Assembly: GCA_008636105.1 (NCBI GenBank)
Contig: VSDH01000016.1
Span: 1 to 63,110, forward strand
Source of the DNA: Candidatus Scalindua sediminis
GTDB taxonomy: Bacteria > Planctomycetota > Brocadiia > Brocadiales > Scalinduaceae
Reading direction: 5' to 3'
Length of the DNA: 63,110 bases
A program made the position numbers and the translations under genes. The notes under the pieces are model-generated. The model saw nothing but the letters and a program-made list of their open reading frames with translations. It was not told the origin of the DNA and made no database searches. Positions 24,087 to 32,672 of the stretch are shown here, piece by piece; within the stretch, counting starts at the first letter, position 1, and each line of letters opens with the position of its first letter.

Positions 24087-24921
24087 AATAAATATACCTG
24101 GTATTAGAGAAAACAAATTTTGGATCGTTATTGGCGGGGCGATAGGTTTTATGATAATCCTTTACCTTCTTTTTGTAAATCCTTACAGGGAGGGAAATTC
24201 TAAGAAGATTGAGGAAATAGAAGGTGTATTAGCGCAGTTAGAGGTGTACGAAAGAAAGAGCTTGAAAATTATTAACGAAGAATGGATCGAAGCAGAAAAG
24301 GATAAATTAAAGACGATTGAAAAAGATCAGTTAAAATACAAGGAGTTATTAAAGGAAAGAGATTATCATATCGAAAAGGTTTTTGGTACTGAAAAGGGAG
24401 GAGAGATCGAAGATGAGGCTTTATGGAAAAGCAGTTATGTTCAAAGAGTAAATCTCCTTCGTGAAAACTTGGTGAGGAGTAATATCTCTGCTAGTGGAGG
24501 AGCGTTGCCATTTAAAGAGTGGGGGAATGAGATTCCTGCTCGGGATAAAATTGCTGAGGAACAAAAGAAGTTCTGGATTATAGAAGAATTGTTAAACATA
24601 CTACAAAAGAAAGAGTTAAAGATTAGCAATCTTGAATATATTAGTTTCAGAAAAGAGGATGTTTCTCCAGGCAATACCCATCCTGAGTTGTTTGATATCA
24701 TTCCCTTTACCATAAAGTTAAGTATGAATACTGAAAACATACTTTTTTTGATTGATGAGTTGTTAAAATCAAATATTTCTTTTCAGATAGAGACTTTTAA
24801 TATAAACGGAAGGTTAAATAAATTGAGGTCGTCAGGATCATTAGAAAAATCTGATGATATTCCGTACGGTAACATGGTGAATGTTATTATTAATGCGTAT
24901 GCTATAGACTTCAAGACATAA
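24073..24921 (+). CDS. PilO / Amuc_1100-like protein
   Basis: 282 aa: short cytoplasmic start, one membrane helix (about residues 15-35), a coiled coil (40-110), then an alpha/beta periplasmic domain. Order and topology match PilO, and the Amuc_1100 protein of the Akkermansia pilus-like operon. It probably pairs with the PilN part of the upstream protein to link the inner-membrane platform with the secretin. Assignment rests on topology and gene order more than on motifs. Confidence 0.7.
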   Translation: MKQIRINIPGIRENKFWIVIGGAIGFMIILYLLFVNPYREGNSKKIEEIEGVLAQLEVYERKSLKIINEEWIEAEKDKLKTIEKDQLKYKELLKERDYHIEKVFGTEKGGEIEDEALWKSSYVQRVNLLRENLVRSNISASGGALPFKEWGNEIPARDKIAEEQKKFWIIEELLNILQKKELKISNLEYISFRKEDVSPGNTHPELFDIIPFTIKLSMNTENILFLIDELLKSNISFQIETFNINGRLNKLRSSGSLEKSDDIPYGNMVNVIINAYAIDFKT

Positions 24922-24931
24922 GGAAATCTAC

Positions 24932-25804
24932 ATGCAAGTGGTACAAAGTGAAAAGTTATACAACTATATATATAAGACAGTTTTATACTTGATTTTGCTT
25001 TTCCTTATATATAATATAATTACTCTTTTTATTTCACACTATAAAGAAAAGAAACGATGGCCGAGAATTTCGAGCGTTGTTAATGCTGTCGAATCTAATT
25101 TAAAACACGCAAGGCCAACAAGGCCAGAAGAAATAGCAGACTCATCACACCCTGTAAATGAAATACCAGACTTACCTTTGGTAGAACCAATCAAAAAGAC
25201 TTCGATTTTTGCGGGACCCATACGAGATGTTGAAATAGGAATGGGCGGAGAAGAACAAATCGTAGAGACCGTTCAATATGAAAGAGTTGATATACCGGAC
25301 GCTACAAAGATTATTTTTAAGGGTGTAACCGGGGACCTTGTCCTTATAAGTGTGCGAAGGAAGATAGATGAGCAATGGTATGAGCAGGGTTTTCCAATGA
25401 AAACAGGCGAACAGATAGGTGCAGAGAAGATTATAGGAGGTAAAAAGGTCAATTTTACAACCAATTGTGTACTTCAAGACATAATCGGCAAGGCCCAAAG
25501 GCCGGTAACAGTAATGAAGAAAGTAGTTATATTAAGCGAAGAAGGTGAATTTGTTGGAACCAAGATTGTACCAGGTGAGACATTTATGAAATCTACCGCT
25601 AAAATCGTATATAAGGATGACCAGGGCAGCATAAGCGAATTGTGGTTAGGAGAAACTGCAGTCGTTACAGAAGAAACCTCCGAAGAAGATGCTGAATGGT
25701 ACGAAGACCCTGTTGGTACGGCAAAGTCCAAGTACAAAGATATGACCAAGACCTTGAAATCTTTAAAAGAAGACGAATCAGCCGTAGAGGATGCAAAAGA
25801 ATAA
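24932..25804 (+). CDS. PilP-like inner-membrane connector
   Basis: 290 aa: one N-terminal membrane helix (residues 12-33), a low-complexity periplasmic linker with Pro/Glu, a beta-rich domain (about 105-235) and an acidic helical tail. It lies 10 bp after the PilO-like gene and before the secretin, the position of PilP in pil operons and Amuc_1099 in Akkermansia. I see no diagnostic motif; the role as periplasmic connector is inferred from position and topology. Confidence 0.6.
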   Translation: MQVVQSEKLYNYIYKTVLYLILLFLIYNIITLFISHYKEKKRWPRISSVVNAVESNLKHARPTRPEEIADSSHPVNEIPDLPLVEPIKKTSIFAGPIRDVEIGMGGEEQIVETVQYERVDIPDATKIIFKGVTGDLVLISVRRKIDEQWYEQGFPMKTGEQIGAEKIIGGKKVNFTTNCVLQDIIGKAQRPVTVMKKVVILSEEGEFVGTKIVPGETFMKSTAKIVYKDDQGSISELWLGETAVVTEETSEEDAEWYEDPVGTAKSKYKDMTKTLKSLKEDESAVEDAKE

Positions 25805-26342
25805 ATACGAACGAAGATACTCTTTCTGACGACATGTACGTGCAAATTTTGGACAGTTTGTTGATAATTACCTCAAAATTTACTGTAACTACAGATCATA
25901 CCAGAAATTAAATAAGAAACATAATTCTCATATAAATGATATAGGCATTTAAATATTTCCCTTAACATCTGTTGTCAAAATACATATGCAACATGAAGTT
26001 GCGGAACAGATTGCCATAAGTCTTACTGTTGTATATGCGTAGCAAACAAATGAATAGCAGATTAATCTCTAGCTTTATGACAACAAAGATTAAGGTTCCC
26101 GGCAGTTGAATATAACTCGTATTCAAGATTGGCAACTGTTTTGCAAATTAACAAGGGAATTACATATAATATAAATTTAGCGATTTATGTAGCCGCAACC
26201 TTTAGGTTGCGTTGTTTAAAGGAAATTTTAATCAACTCATTAGGTGTTAATAAACTCAGGCTAAAGCCTGAGGCTACAAAAGGTTTTCGGTATAAATCGC
26301 TCAACTTAGGCATAACTAAAGTTACCTTTTGAAAATGCAAGG
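25805..26342. other. Intergenic gap with repeat remnant
   Basis: A 538-bp break inside the pilus operon. Positions 25805-26165 show nothing recognisable. The rest is a degenerate copy of the inverted-repeat element described separately, ending about 30 bp before the secretin start. Confidence 0.5.
26172..26310. repeat. Degenerate MITE copy
   Basis: Ends read taaatttagcgatttatg and, at 26291-26310, tataaatcgctcaacttagg. These are imperfect inverted copies of the ends of the intact element at 31196-31364. Inside are the palindromes gcaacctttaggttgc and caggctaaagcctg preceded or followed by GTAGCC/GGCTAC, as in the intact copy but in swapped order. Confidence 0.75.
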
Positions 26343-28520
26343 GTGAAAACTATTCTTAGAAAAATCCCCATAATTATCCCGACTATCCTCCTCCTCCTCA
26401 TAGGCGCATGCAAGACAACATCAAATCAAGTATCCGATAAAGCTGACAATTTAGAATCAGGTGAAACTGCCGTAGTCAATAGTCCTCAGGCCCGTCCCCG
26501 CCAGAACAAAGTCGGGCTGGCGAACGGCACTGCCGGGCGGACACAAGAGCAGGAGAAGGGATATACGTCTGAGGGAATAAAAAAAAGAGGTATCAAGAGA
26601 AAGGATGATAGAATAGTTGTTAAAAAGCAGACTGAAGATATTCCAAAGGTAACTATTTCTGATGAGACACGGAAGCAAATGCTTCGAGATGCAAAGCGAG
26701 CCACAAAAGAGAAAAGATATGAAGATGCCATTAGAATAGCGAATGCCATACTTGAGGCAAGGCCTCATGATAAATCAGCCCTTTTCTTGAAGGAAGATAC
26801 AAAATTGCTTGTGGAAGATAGAAGGCACAACGCAGTAATGGACCAATTAGAAAGGGTCAATGCACAAGAACGAAATAAGTACTTAGAAAATCTACGAGAA
26901 AAGTCAATCCCCTATGATGACATGATGAAGTTTACTACAAGAGAGAAATGGGAGGATATCAAGAAAAGAGCTCAGAAAGAAGACATGAGCAAGGGTAAAA
27001 GGCTTGATGAAAGCAGGGAGCATACTGAAAGGTTACAGGTGGTACCGTCTCCTTCTCAAAATCTCCTTTCTCAGGAGATGAGAAATGCGCTAAAAAAGAA
27101 GAAGTTATCAATTGAGTTTATAGATACCCCCCTGAGCGACGTAGTAGTATTTCTTCAAGAAAAGACAGGAGTAAATTTCGTTTTAGATAAAAACGCAGCA
27201 GCCACAAACGTGAACATAAGGCTTAATGATGTAACAGCTAGTACAGTGTTGAAATATATCTTACCGAAAGGAATAGATGCTGTAGTAAAGGATAATGTGG
27301 TACATATTACCCTCGAACCCCTGGAATTGAGGGTATACGACGTGCGTGATTTGTTGATAAACCTGGAAGATAGGCACCCCGGGCTAATTGCTCAGGTTAC
27401 ACCTACAGGAGCTGGAGAGGGAGAAGCTCTTGCAGGAGAAGGCAAGGACACCTACAACAGGGTACAGGAGATAATTAGTTTAATAACTGATACTGTAGAA
27501 CCTGCGTCATGGTCATTAAATGGTGGCAGGGGCAGGATTGCAGCAAGAGAGGGCATGCTGGGCGACATTGTAATAACTCATGTCGCAAGAATACACAAGC
27601 AGACAGAAGACCTCCTTGCCGCCCTGAGGTCTTCGGCGGATCTTCAGATAGCTATTGAGGCACGTTTTATTGCCGTTTCTGACAATTTCCTGGAGGCCTT
27701 CGGAAACAACATAAATGAATTGGACCTTGCAGGGCAGGATGACGCCGAAAAAGGAGGTATCTTTACTGCCTCTGGCGATAAGTTTATAGATACGGGAACA
27801 GATAATGCCTTTGGAGCGGTAACAGGCCTGAATCTTACTTACAATATATTTAATGGTTTCTTCCTTAAGGGATTCTTGAAAGCCGTGCAGGAGAGTGATG
27901 AGGCAGAGCAAATAACTGCCCCCAGGATAACCCTGTCTAATACACAGCGGGGAACAATTAAGGTAGTTAAAACATTTAGTTACGTAGAAAAATTCGAAAT
28001 CGTAAGCCAGACACCAGAACCAGTGATAAAGGAGATAGACGACGGTACCACATTTAGTGTAAGACCCGTCGTCAGCGCCGACAGGAAATATGTATACCTT
28101 GAGGTTCATCCAGTTATTACACAAGTAGAGTTAAATACTGATGATACAAAAGTTGAGTTTCAAACCACCGTAGCAGGTACGACAGGAGCAGCAGGAGAGC
28201 CAGCAATAAATACAATACAATTGCCAATTACCACTAAACAAGAATTATCAGTTACGGTCTGCGTCCCTGATAAGGGAGTTCTTATGATCGGTGGATTGGG
28301 CAAAAGGTCAGAGACGAAGAAGTCAAAAGGTGTCCCCATTCTTTCCAAGATACCCATTATAAAGAGATTATTTTCCAGTAATATAAAAGACAGGGATATT
28401 AAGCTTGCGGACAATCTGATTATCCTGGTACAACCTACAATCTTGATCAGGGAGGAACAAGAGGCTCGCTTCTTTGCAAAAGAAAAGAGGGATGTAGAAT
28501 TTTTAAACCCTTTGAGATAA
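26343..28520 (+). CDS. Secretin (PilQ/GspD-like) lipoprotein
   Basis: 725-aa outer-membrane secretin. GTG start, hydrophobic segment and lipobox LLIGAC (Cys23). Then a low-complexity linker, a helical TPR-like region (about 110-160), and an N0/N1-type domain beginning IEFIDTPLSDVVVFLQ. The C-terminal secretin domain ends in VCVPDKGVLMIGGLGKR and SKIPIIKRLF, the classic signature. It should form the outer-membrane pore for the PilM-PilN/PilO/PilP machine. Residues about 50-64 are encoded by a GC-rich stretch that matches, inverted, an intergenic repeat just downstream, so this linker probably gained a repeat insertion. Confidence 0.92.
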   Translation: MKTILRKIPIIIPTILLLLIGACKTTSNQVSDKADNLESGETAVVNSPQARPRQNKVGLANGTAGRTQEQEKGYTSEGIKKRGIKRKDDRIVVKKQTEDIPKVTISDETRKQMLRDAKRATKEKRYEDAIRIANAILEARPHDKSALFLKEDTKLLVEDRRHNAVMDQLERVNAQERNKYLENLREKSIPYDDMMKFTTREKWEDIKKRAQKEDMSKGKRLDESREHTERLQVVPSPSQNLLSQEMRNALKKKKLSIEFIDTPLSDVVVFLQEKTGVNFVLDKNAAATNVNIRLNDVTASTVLKYILPKGIDAVVKDNVVHITLEPLELRVYDVRDLLINLEDRHPGLIAQVTPTGAGEGEALAGEGKDTYNRVQEIISLITDTVEPASWSLNGGRGRIAAREGMLGDIVITHVARIHKQTEDLLAALRSSADLQIAIEARFIAVSDNFLEAFGNNINELDLAGQDDAEKGGIFTASGDKFIDTGTDNAFGAVTGLNLTYNIFNGFFLKGFLKAVQESDEAEQITAPRITLSNTQRGTIKVVKTFSYVEKFEIVSQTPEPVIKEIDDGTTFSVRPVVSADRKYVYLEVHPVITQVELNTDDTKVEFQTTVAGTTGAAGEPAINTIQLPITTKQELSVTVCVPDKGVLMIGGLGKRSETKKSKGVPILSKIPIIKRLFSSNIKDRDIKLADNLIILVQPTILIREEQEARFFAKEKRDVEFLNPLR
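26492..26540. repeat. GC-rich repeat inside the secretin gene
   Basis: Unusually GC-rich stretch in the linker after the lipobox. Bases 26511-26527 (gtcgggctggcgaacgg) recur inverted and identical at 28609-28625 in the downstream gap. Confidence 0.6.
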
Positions 28521-29384
28521 ACGTAGACCCATCCCTATGCACGCCTCGGGTTTTTCGTTATCAGGCGTCCTCGTCCGCCCTTGTGCGGGTTGCGCCAGCC
28601 CGGCCAGACCGTTCGCCAGCCCGACGTTTATAAGACTGTGTCATAATCCAGAAAAAGGGCATTTTGTCATTCTGAACGAAGTGAAGAATCTAATGAAATC
28701 AATATGTTACGTATAAGAGATTCTTCGTCACTTCATTCCTCAGAATGACAGCGTATGTTTACCCGACATAGCTGTTAGGCGGGCTTGCCCGAACTGGCAA
28801 GGCGGGTCACTCTGAACCCTTCGCTTTATGTCATTCTGACCCCGCATCCTTGCTTCCGCAAGGAAGCAGCGGGGGAAGAATCTATATTTAGGACTCAGGA
28901 TAAACTCTGTGAAGAGTCTCAGTATTATTCTGCTCTAAATACGTCACCGAATTTACGAAAAAGAGCACTTAGGCATGACTTTCAACGATAGACGTGTCCT
29001 TATGGTTTCCTCTGTACTACAAATGTATAAAACCTTTACATCCTTCGGCCATCCGTCGCCTTGGCTAAGGATGACCACGGAGGACCGAGTTTTTTTGTAG
29101 GCAATTGAAATATAATGTCGAATAAAGAATAACGAATTTCGAATGTAGGGGCACGTGGCGCCGTGCCCTTACACTTTCTGATTTTTCGTTCATTATTCAT
29201 CATTCCTTGTTCTACATTCGATATTCCCCGCCTTCCCTGCTTTGCCGGCAGGCAGGCGACAGGCGGGGTATCGGGCAGGGATTCCAGGGCTCAGTGCTGG
29301 AATCCTCCCGAAAGGGAGGTTACCTGATTCCACTTGATATTGAGCAATTACTGGTGAACTATTAAAAAAATATAAACATTAACT
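28521..29384. repeat. Repeat-rich intergenic region
   Basis: No real gene. It holds an inverted GC-rich block (28570-28626, sharing 17 bases with the secretin linker) and a pair of inverted CATTCTGA..GAAGAATC / GATTCTTC..TCAGAATG arms (about 28670-28750). An ATGTTTACCCGACAT block to 28818 recurs at 29813-29901. There is also a CCCCGC..GCGGGG palindrome (28843-28876), a TAGGGGCACG/CGTGCCC palindrome (29146-29172), and a palindrome of CCGCC/GGCGG type near 29230-29270. Confidence 0.7.
28609..28625. repeat. Inverted copy of the secretin-linker repeat
   Basis: ccgttcgccagcccgac, the exact reverse complement of 26511-26527 within the secretin gene. The surrounding 28570-28626 block is GC-rich and internally palindromic (gcgccagcccgg / gccagcccg). 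Confidence 0.6.
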
Positions 29385-29399
29385 TTGGAGGTTATAAAA

Positions 29400-29750
29400 A
29401 TGGATAAAAAATATAGATTGAACACAATACTGTTTGGAGTGATTATAACGTTGCTTGTATTAATACTGGTTAAAAATTCGCCGAACTATGTCGTTGCCCA
29501 GGGTGATGGTGGGGCAAGACATGTGTTTGCAGTGGTAGGTAACCAGCAGGCAAACAGAGAGCCTTTTTATCTGGTTGATACAAGGCAGGAGGTCATTATG
29601 GTTTATGAATATGGTGTACAGGGAGAGGGATTGGGGCTGGTTACGACAAGGAGTTATAGGTATGATAAACAATTAGAACAATATGGTAGAACTTACTTTG
29701 GACCAAAGGTTGATAAGATTAAAAAGGAATTAGAGAAAGTAAGGAAGTAG
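29400..29750 (+). CDS. Small membrane-anchored protein, unknown
   Basis: 116 aa if started at ATG 29400, which follows GGAGGTTATAAAA, a good RBS; an ATA/TTG-type extension to 29385 is less likely. One hydrophobic helix (about residues 9-26), then an exported domain with YLVDTRQEVIMVYEY and SYRYDKQLEQYG. I recall similar short single-helix proteins in planctomycetes, but no function. It sits alone between repeat blocks, downstream of the secretin gene. Confidence 0.7.
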   Translation: MDKKYRLNTILFGVIITLLVLILVKNSPNYVVAQGDGGARHVFAVVGNQQANREPFYLVDTRQEVIMVYEYGVQGEGLGLVTTRSYRYDKQLEQYGRTYFGPKVDKIKKELEKVRK

Positions 29751-30928
29751 AAGATATATTTATACCTAAGCGCTTAATTTCATAATTACGGTTAAATATT
29801 GTTTCCAGAGCAAGAGATTCTTCGCTTCGCTCAGAATGACAGTGCATGTTTACCAGACATGGCTGTTTAGGTCTGGCCCGCCCGATTGGTCACTCTGAAC
29901 CGAATACCTGATTTCTACTACATTCCTCAAGTAGCCTCAATTTCAAGACAGTATTTGTTTTCCTTAATCTCAACATTTATCTTATCCTAAATTGAGCGAT
30001 TCTTTAAGCTTACTAGTTCTAATTATTTTTAGTACAGTAGTTACTTGTAAATTTAAATCATCTAGTGAGTGACATAAAAACCACCCCTCTTCCCCTCCTT
30101 GTTAAGGAGGGGACTAAGGGGAGGTTACATTAATCATGGAAAATATCGCACAACTTAGGTTATATTTTATCCCGACCTCCAGAAAATCTAAAATACCCTT
30201 AGTTATTTTACTCTGGCCTAAGAGTTTCTCGTTTCCTCTAACGGCAACGAGGTCGTCAGCAGGACTGTCCGTTTCGTTTTCGTCATAACCGTCATCTGAG
30301 GAATGCTTGTCTTCTTTGTATAACGCACAATGCCACATAGAAGCAGAACCATGATATGATCTGAACAGACTGTCCGAGGATTAGAAAAAGCGTTTTTTTG
30401 TCATTTTTACCCCCGCTGCTTTCTTGCCGAAAGTAGGCTCTGTAAGAGCGAAAGCAAGAAGCGGGGGTGAGCTCTTTGCTTTCTGTCATCCTGAATTAAA
30501 TTCAGGATCTCAGAATCTTTAAATTTCCCTCGTTCCCACGCTGGAGCGTGGGAACAATTTTAGGGTTTTCAAGTGTATAAGATTCCGGATCCCGACTGAG
30601 TCGGACCTAGAAGTCGTGCCTTAGGCAGTCGCCTGGGTCGACCCTGAAGTAGCTCACAGACCCGCCTCTGGTGGGATCTACCTTCGGCGTGACTGCTCCA
30701 AGGAGCGCCTCTGGCGGCAAGTCCGCCTGCCCTGTCCGTCCGACTGGCGGGCATTTGTCGGGCAGGGAATGAAAATTCTCGGACAACCTGTGAACAAATA
30801 ACCCTCATAAGTTTTTTCACTTTTTGCCCCCCCTTCTCTTCCTGACTTGAAATTTATAGGCAGCAAAGGGTAATCGTTTGTTATTGAAAGTTCGAGTAGA
30901 AAAAATAAAGATGAGTGGCAATTATGAA
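29751..30928. repeat. Repeat-rich intergenic region
   Basis: No gene supported. Contents: a second copy of the GATTCTTCG..TCAGAATGACAG block (29813-29901); a solo MITE end cctaaattgagcgat (29986-30000); a CCCCT/AGGGG palindrome (30079-30126). A large stem follows, ACCCCCGC..GCGGGGGT (about 30408-30467), then the palindrome CGTTCCCACGCTGGAGCGTGGGAAC (30531-30555). A GC-rich block (about 30590-30770) contrasts with the AT-rich genome. Confidence 0.65.
30079..30126. repeat. CCCCT palindrome, intergenic copy
   Basis: Arms aaccacccctcttcccctcc (30079-) and ggaggggactaaggggaggt (to 30125) pair around a 3-base centre. The same design occurs inside two coding sequences at 54573-54619 and 56795-56848. 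Confidence 0.8.
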
Positions 30929-30957
30929 TTGACGTCTTAAGGGGTAATATATATAAT
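30929..30957 (+). promoter_or_regulatory. tRNA promoter
   Basis: TTGACG (30929-30934), 17-base spacer, perfect TATAAT (30952-30957). Transcription would begin near 30964, about 53 bases before the tRNA. Confidence 0.65.
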
Positions 30958-31016
30958 ACGCAGCGTTTTAAAGATATAGGATTTTAGATAGACTTATAGA
31001 AGAAATTCTTTTTTGT

Positions 31017-31093
31017 GGCGGTGTAGCTCAGCTGGTCAGAGCGGCGGGATCATAATCCGCGTGTCCGGGGTTCGAATCCCTGCACCGCTACCA
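31017..31093 (+). tRNA. tRNA-Met (CAT)
   Basis: Full cloverleaf. The acceptor GGCGGTG pairs with CACCGCT (one G-T pair), the D arm is GCTC/GAGC and the T arm CGGGG-TTCGAAT-CCCTG. The anticodon stem GCGGG/TCCGC carries the loop ATCATAA, anticodon CAT. CCA is encoded at 31091-31093. The acceptor and general sequence fit elongator tRNA-Met rather than initiator (position 1-72 is paired) or tRNA-Ile2; the Ile2 alternative cannot be fully excluded from sequence alone. Confidence 0.93.
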
Positions 31094-31195
31094 TATCTTT
31101 TACGATGTTTGTTCTGATTTAGTACAAGCAAGGTTCGTTATCAAAGTAACTTACCCTTTATGAGATGGTGGAGAGATGTCTTTCTCATTACTCTA

Positions 31196-31364
31196 CCTAA
31201 ATTGAGCGATTTATGTGGATATTTTGTTGTAGCCGCAGGCTTTAGCCTGCGTTTACTAGCACATAATAAGTTGATTAAAAATTCTTTGAAATTACGCAAC
31301 CTAAAGGTTGCGGCTACCTACCCGAATTACGTCGTTCGGGCGGGCATAAATCGCTCAATTTAGG
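31196..31364. mobile_element. MITE with perfect 20-bp inverted ends
   Basis: A 169-bp element bounded by cctaaattgagcgatttatg (31196-31215) and its exact reverse complement (31345-31364). Inside are two palindromes, gcaggctttagcctgc and gcaacctaaaggttgc, framed by GTAGCCGC and GCGGCTAC. No coding capacity and no obvious target duplication. A degenerate copy lies at 26172-26310 and a solo end at 29986. It ends 38 bp before the FabZ-like gene. Confidence 0.85.
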
Positions 31365-31402
31365 TTTTATTAACTTGAATACACAACAATAATATTTTTA
31401 CA

Positions 31403-31876
31403 ATGCCACAGAAATTGCTAGAGGATATAAATAAAATTGATGTAAATAAGATTGAGATTGATATCGAAGGGATCAGGGTTGTAAATCCGCATCGTTATGA
31501 GATGGAGCAATTAGATGGAATAATTAAATTTGATCCTGAGAATAAAATAATCATCGGATATAAGGATGTGAAAGACAATGAATTTTGGGTACGGGGGCAT
31601 ATTCCTGGCCGCCCTCTTTTGCCTGGTGTGTTAATGGTAGAAGCTGCTGCACAGTTATGTACATATTATTATAAGAGAATTCTACAGGACGATAGGTTTT
31701 TAGGCTTTGGTGGCGTAGACAAGGTAAAGTTTCGAGGTAAGGTTTCCCCGGGTGATAGACTTATCATAATTGCAAAAAATACTGAATTAAGGGCGAGAAG
31801 GGCTATCTTTGACACTCAGGGGGTAGTAAACGGTAAGCTTGTTTTTGAAGGCGTAATAATTGGCATGGCGGTGTGA
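31403..31876 (+). CDS. FabZ/FabA-type hot-dog dehydratase
   Basis: 157-aa hot-dog protein. The catalytic His lies in RGHIPGRPLLPGVLMVEAAAQ (near residue 70), with the helix Glu in VEAAAQL, as in 3-hydroxyacyl-ACP dehydratases. VNPHRYEMEQLDGI replaces the usual LPHRYPFLLVDRV. It may dehydrate hydroxyacyl-ACP in fatty-acid synthesis or act on a related acyl chain. No other fab genes are adjacent. HU follows 62 bp downstream. Confidence 0.85.
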   Translation: MPQKLLEDINKIDVNKIEIDIEGIRVVNPHRYEMEQLDGIIKFDPENKIIIGYKDVKDNEFWVRGHIPGRPLLPGVLMVEAAAQLCTYYYKRILQDDRFLGFGGVDKVKFRGKVSPGDRLIIIAKNTELRARRAIFDTQGVVNGKLVFEGVIIGMAV

Positions 31877-31938
31877 TGAAGATTTGTCGAATGGCATAGT
31901 TGCTGAGGATTTTTTTATTTTAAGAGAGGAGAGTGCAG

Positions 31939-32208
31939 ATGAATAAGCAGGATTTGGTTGAAGCAGTGGCAAAAGAGTTGGACACATCAAAGGCGCAGGC
32001 AGGGAGGGCCGTAAATGCGGTGTTGAGTGGTATTAGTAAAGGTTTAAGAAAAGATAAGAACGTACAACTAATAGGATTTGGGACGTTTTTAGTAAGAAGA
32101 AGAAAGGCCAGGAAGGGTAGGAATCCTCAAACAGGCGAAACTATTAATATCAAGGCCAGTAAGACAGTAGGTTTCAAGGTAGGTCAGAAATTCAAGGGAA
32201 TGGTCTGA
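31939..32208 (+). CDS. HU family DNA-binding protein
   Basis: 89-aa histone-like protein that bends DNA as a dimer. MNKQDLVEAVAKE start, GFGTFLVRRRKARKGRNPQTGE and IKASKTVGFKVGQKFK are textbook HU. ATG 31939 is preceded by GAGAGGAGAGTGCAG, a strong RBS, and is preferred to the upstream in-frame codon at 31933. Confidence 0.96.
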   Translation: MNKQDLVEAVAKELDTSKAQAGRAVNAVLSGISKGLRKDKNVQLIGFGTFLVRRRKARKGRNPQTGETINIKASKTVGFKVGQKFKGMV

Positions 32209-32672
32209 AAAATTTTCTCTGTCGCCTAATCTGGGTACTTAAGAAGAGAACATAATATCGTGGTATCCACTGTTGGATAAACGGTAGAGCGTTCCCTGGT
32301 CAACAAACACCGCTAAAATGGTAAAATTATTCCCAGAGCTTGGACGATCCATAGCTTTGTCTTTCTTCTATTGCCATCGTGCATATTTACAGATTTAATC
32401 ACGTTTAAACCTATTGTGCCTTCACAGGTACCTTTGCCAAGATATAAACTGTTTTCTGTTTACATGGTATGTGCATTGAATCCAGAAAGGCAAAGTGGAG
32501 TCTCATTTCTCGGATACCCCACCTGTATAGGAGTCTTGAATGGATATCCTGTTCGCCTTCGTATTACTATTCAAACCACTGAGTGAAAAAACACACCTGT
32601 AATTGTTGTTGTACCTGGGGGAGAAAACTAAAAATTTGGCTGAGTCAATTAGTGTTGGGTAAGTGAATTAAA
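32209..32672. other. 464-bp gap with a candidate rod-like RNA
   Basis: No supported gene (the longest frame, 32371-32586, has no RBS and odd composition). It contains the nested pairings listed under the candidate RNA at 32410-32531 and presumably the glmM promoter. Confidence 0.4.
32410..32531 (+). ncRNA. Candidate rod-shaped structured RNA
   Basis: Four helices nest in order: cctat/atagg (32410-32414 with 32527-32531), acaggt/acctgt (32424-32429 with 32521-32526), ctttgcc/ggcaaag (32432-32438 with 32489-32495), tttctg/cagaaa (32453-32458 with 32483-32488). A 25-base unpaired 3' strand (32496-32520) forms a large asymmetric bubble. The long rod with a central bubble recalls 6S RNA, but it is short for that family. 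Strand is uncertain since the pairing works on both. Confidence 0.3.

Noticed and set aside
26129-26332. 67-aa ORF
   Set aside because: Almost fully made of the degenerate inverted-repeat element.
28785-28991. 68-aa ORF in the repeat island
   Set aside because: Composed of palindromic repeats, no RBS.
30569-30866. Two reverse-strand ORFs in a GC-rich block
   Set aside because: Composition reflects repeat DNA; no RBS, no domain, overlapping frames.
31160-31363. 67-aa ORF
   Set aside because: Lies across the intact MITE; translation of repeat DNA.
32371-32586. 71-aa ORF before glmM
   Set aside because: No RBS and it overlaps the structured RNA candidate; amino-acid make-up is not protein-like.
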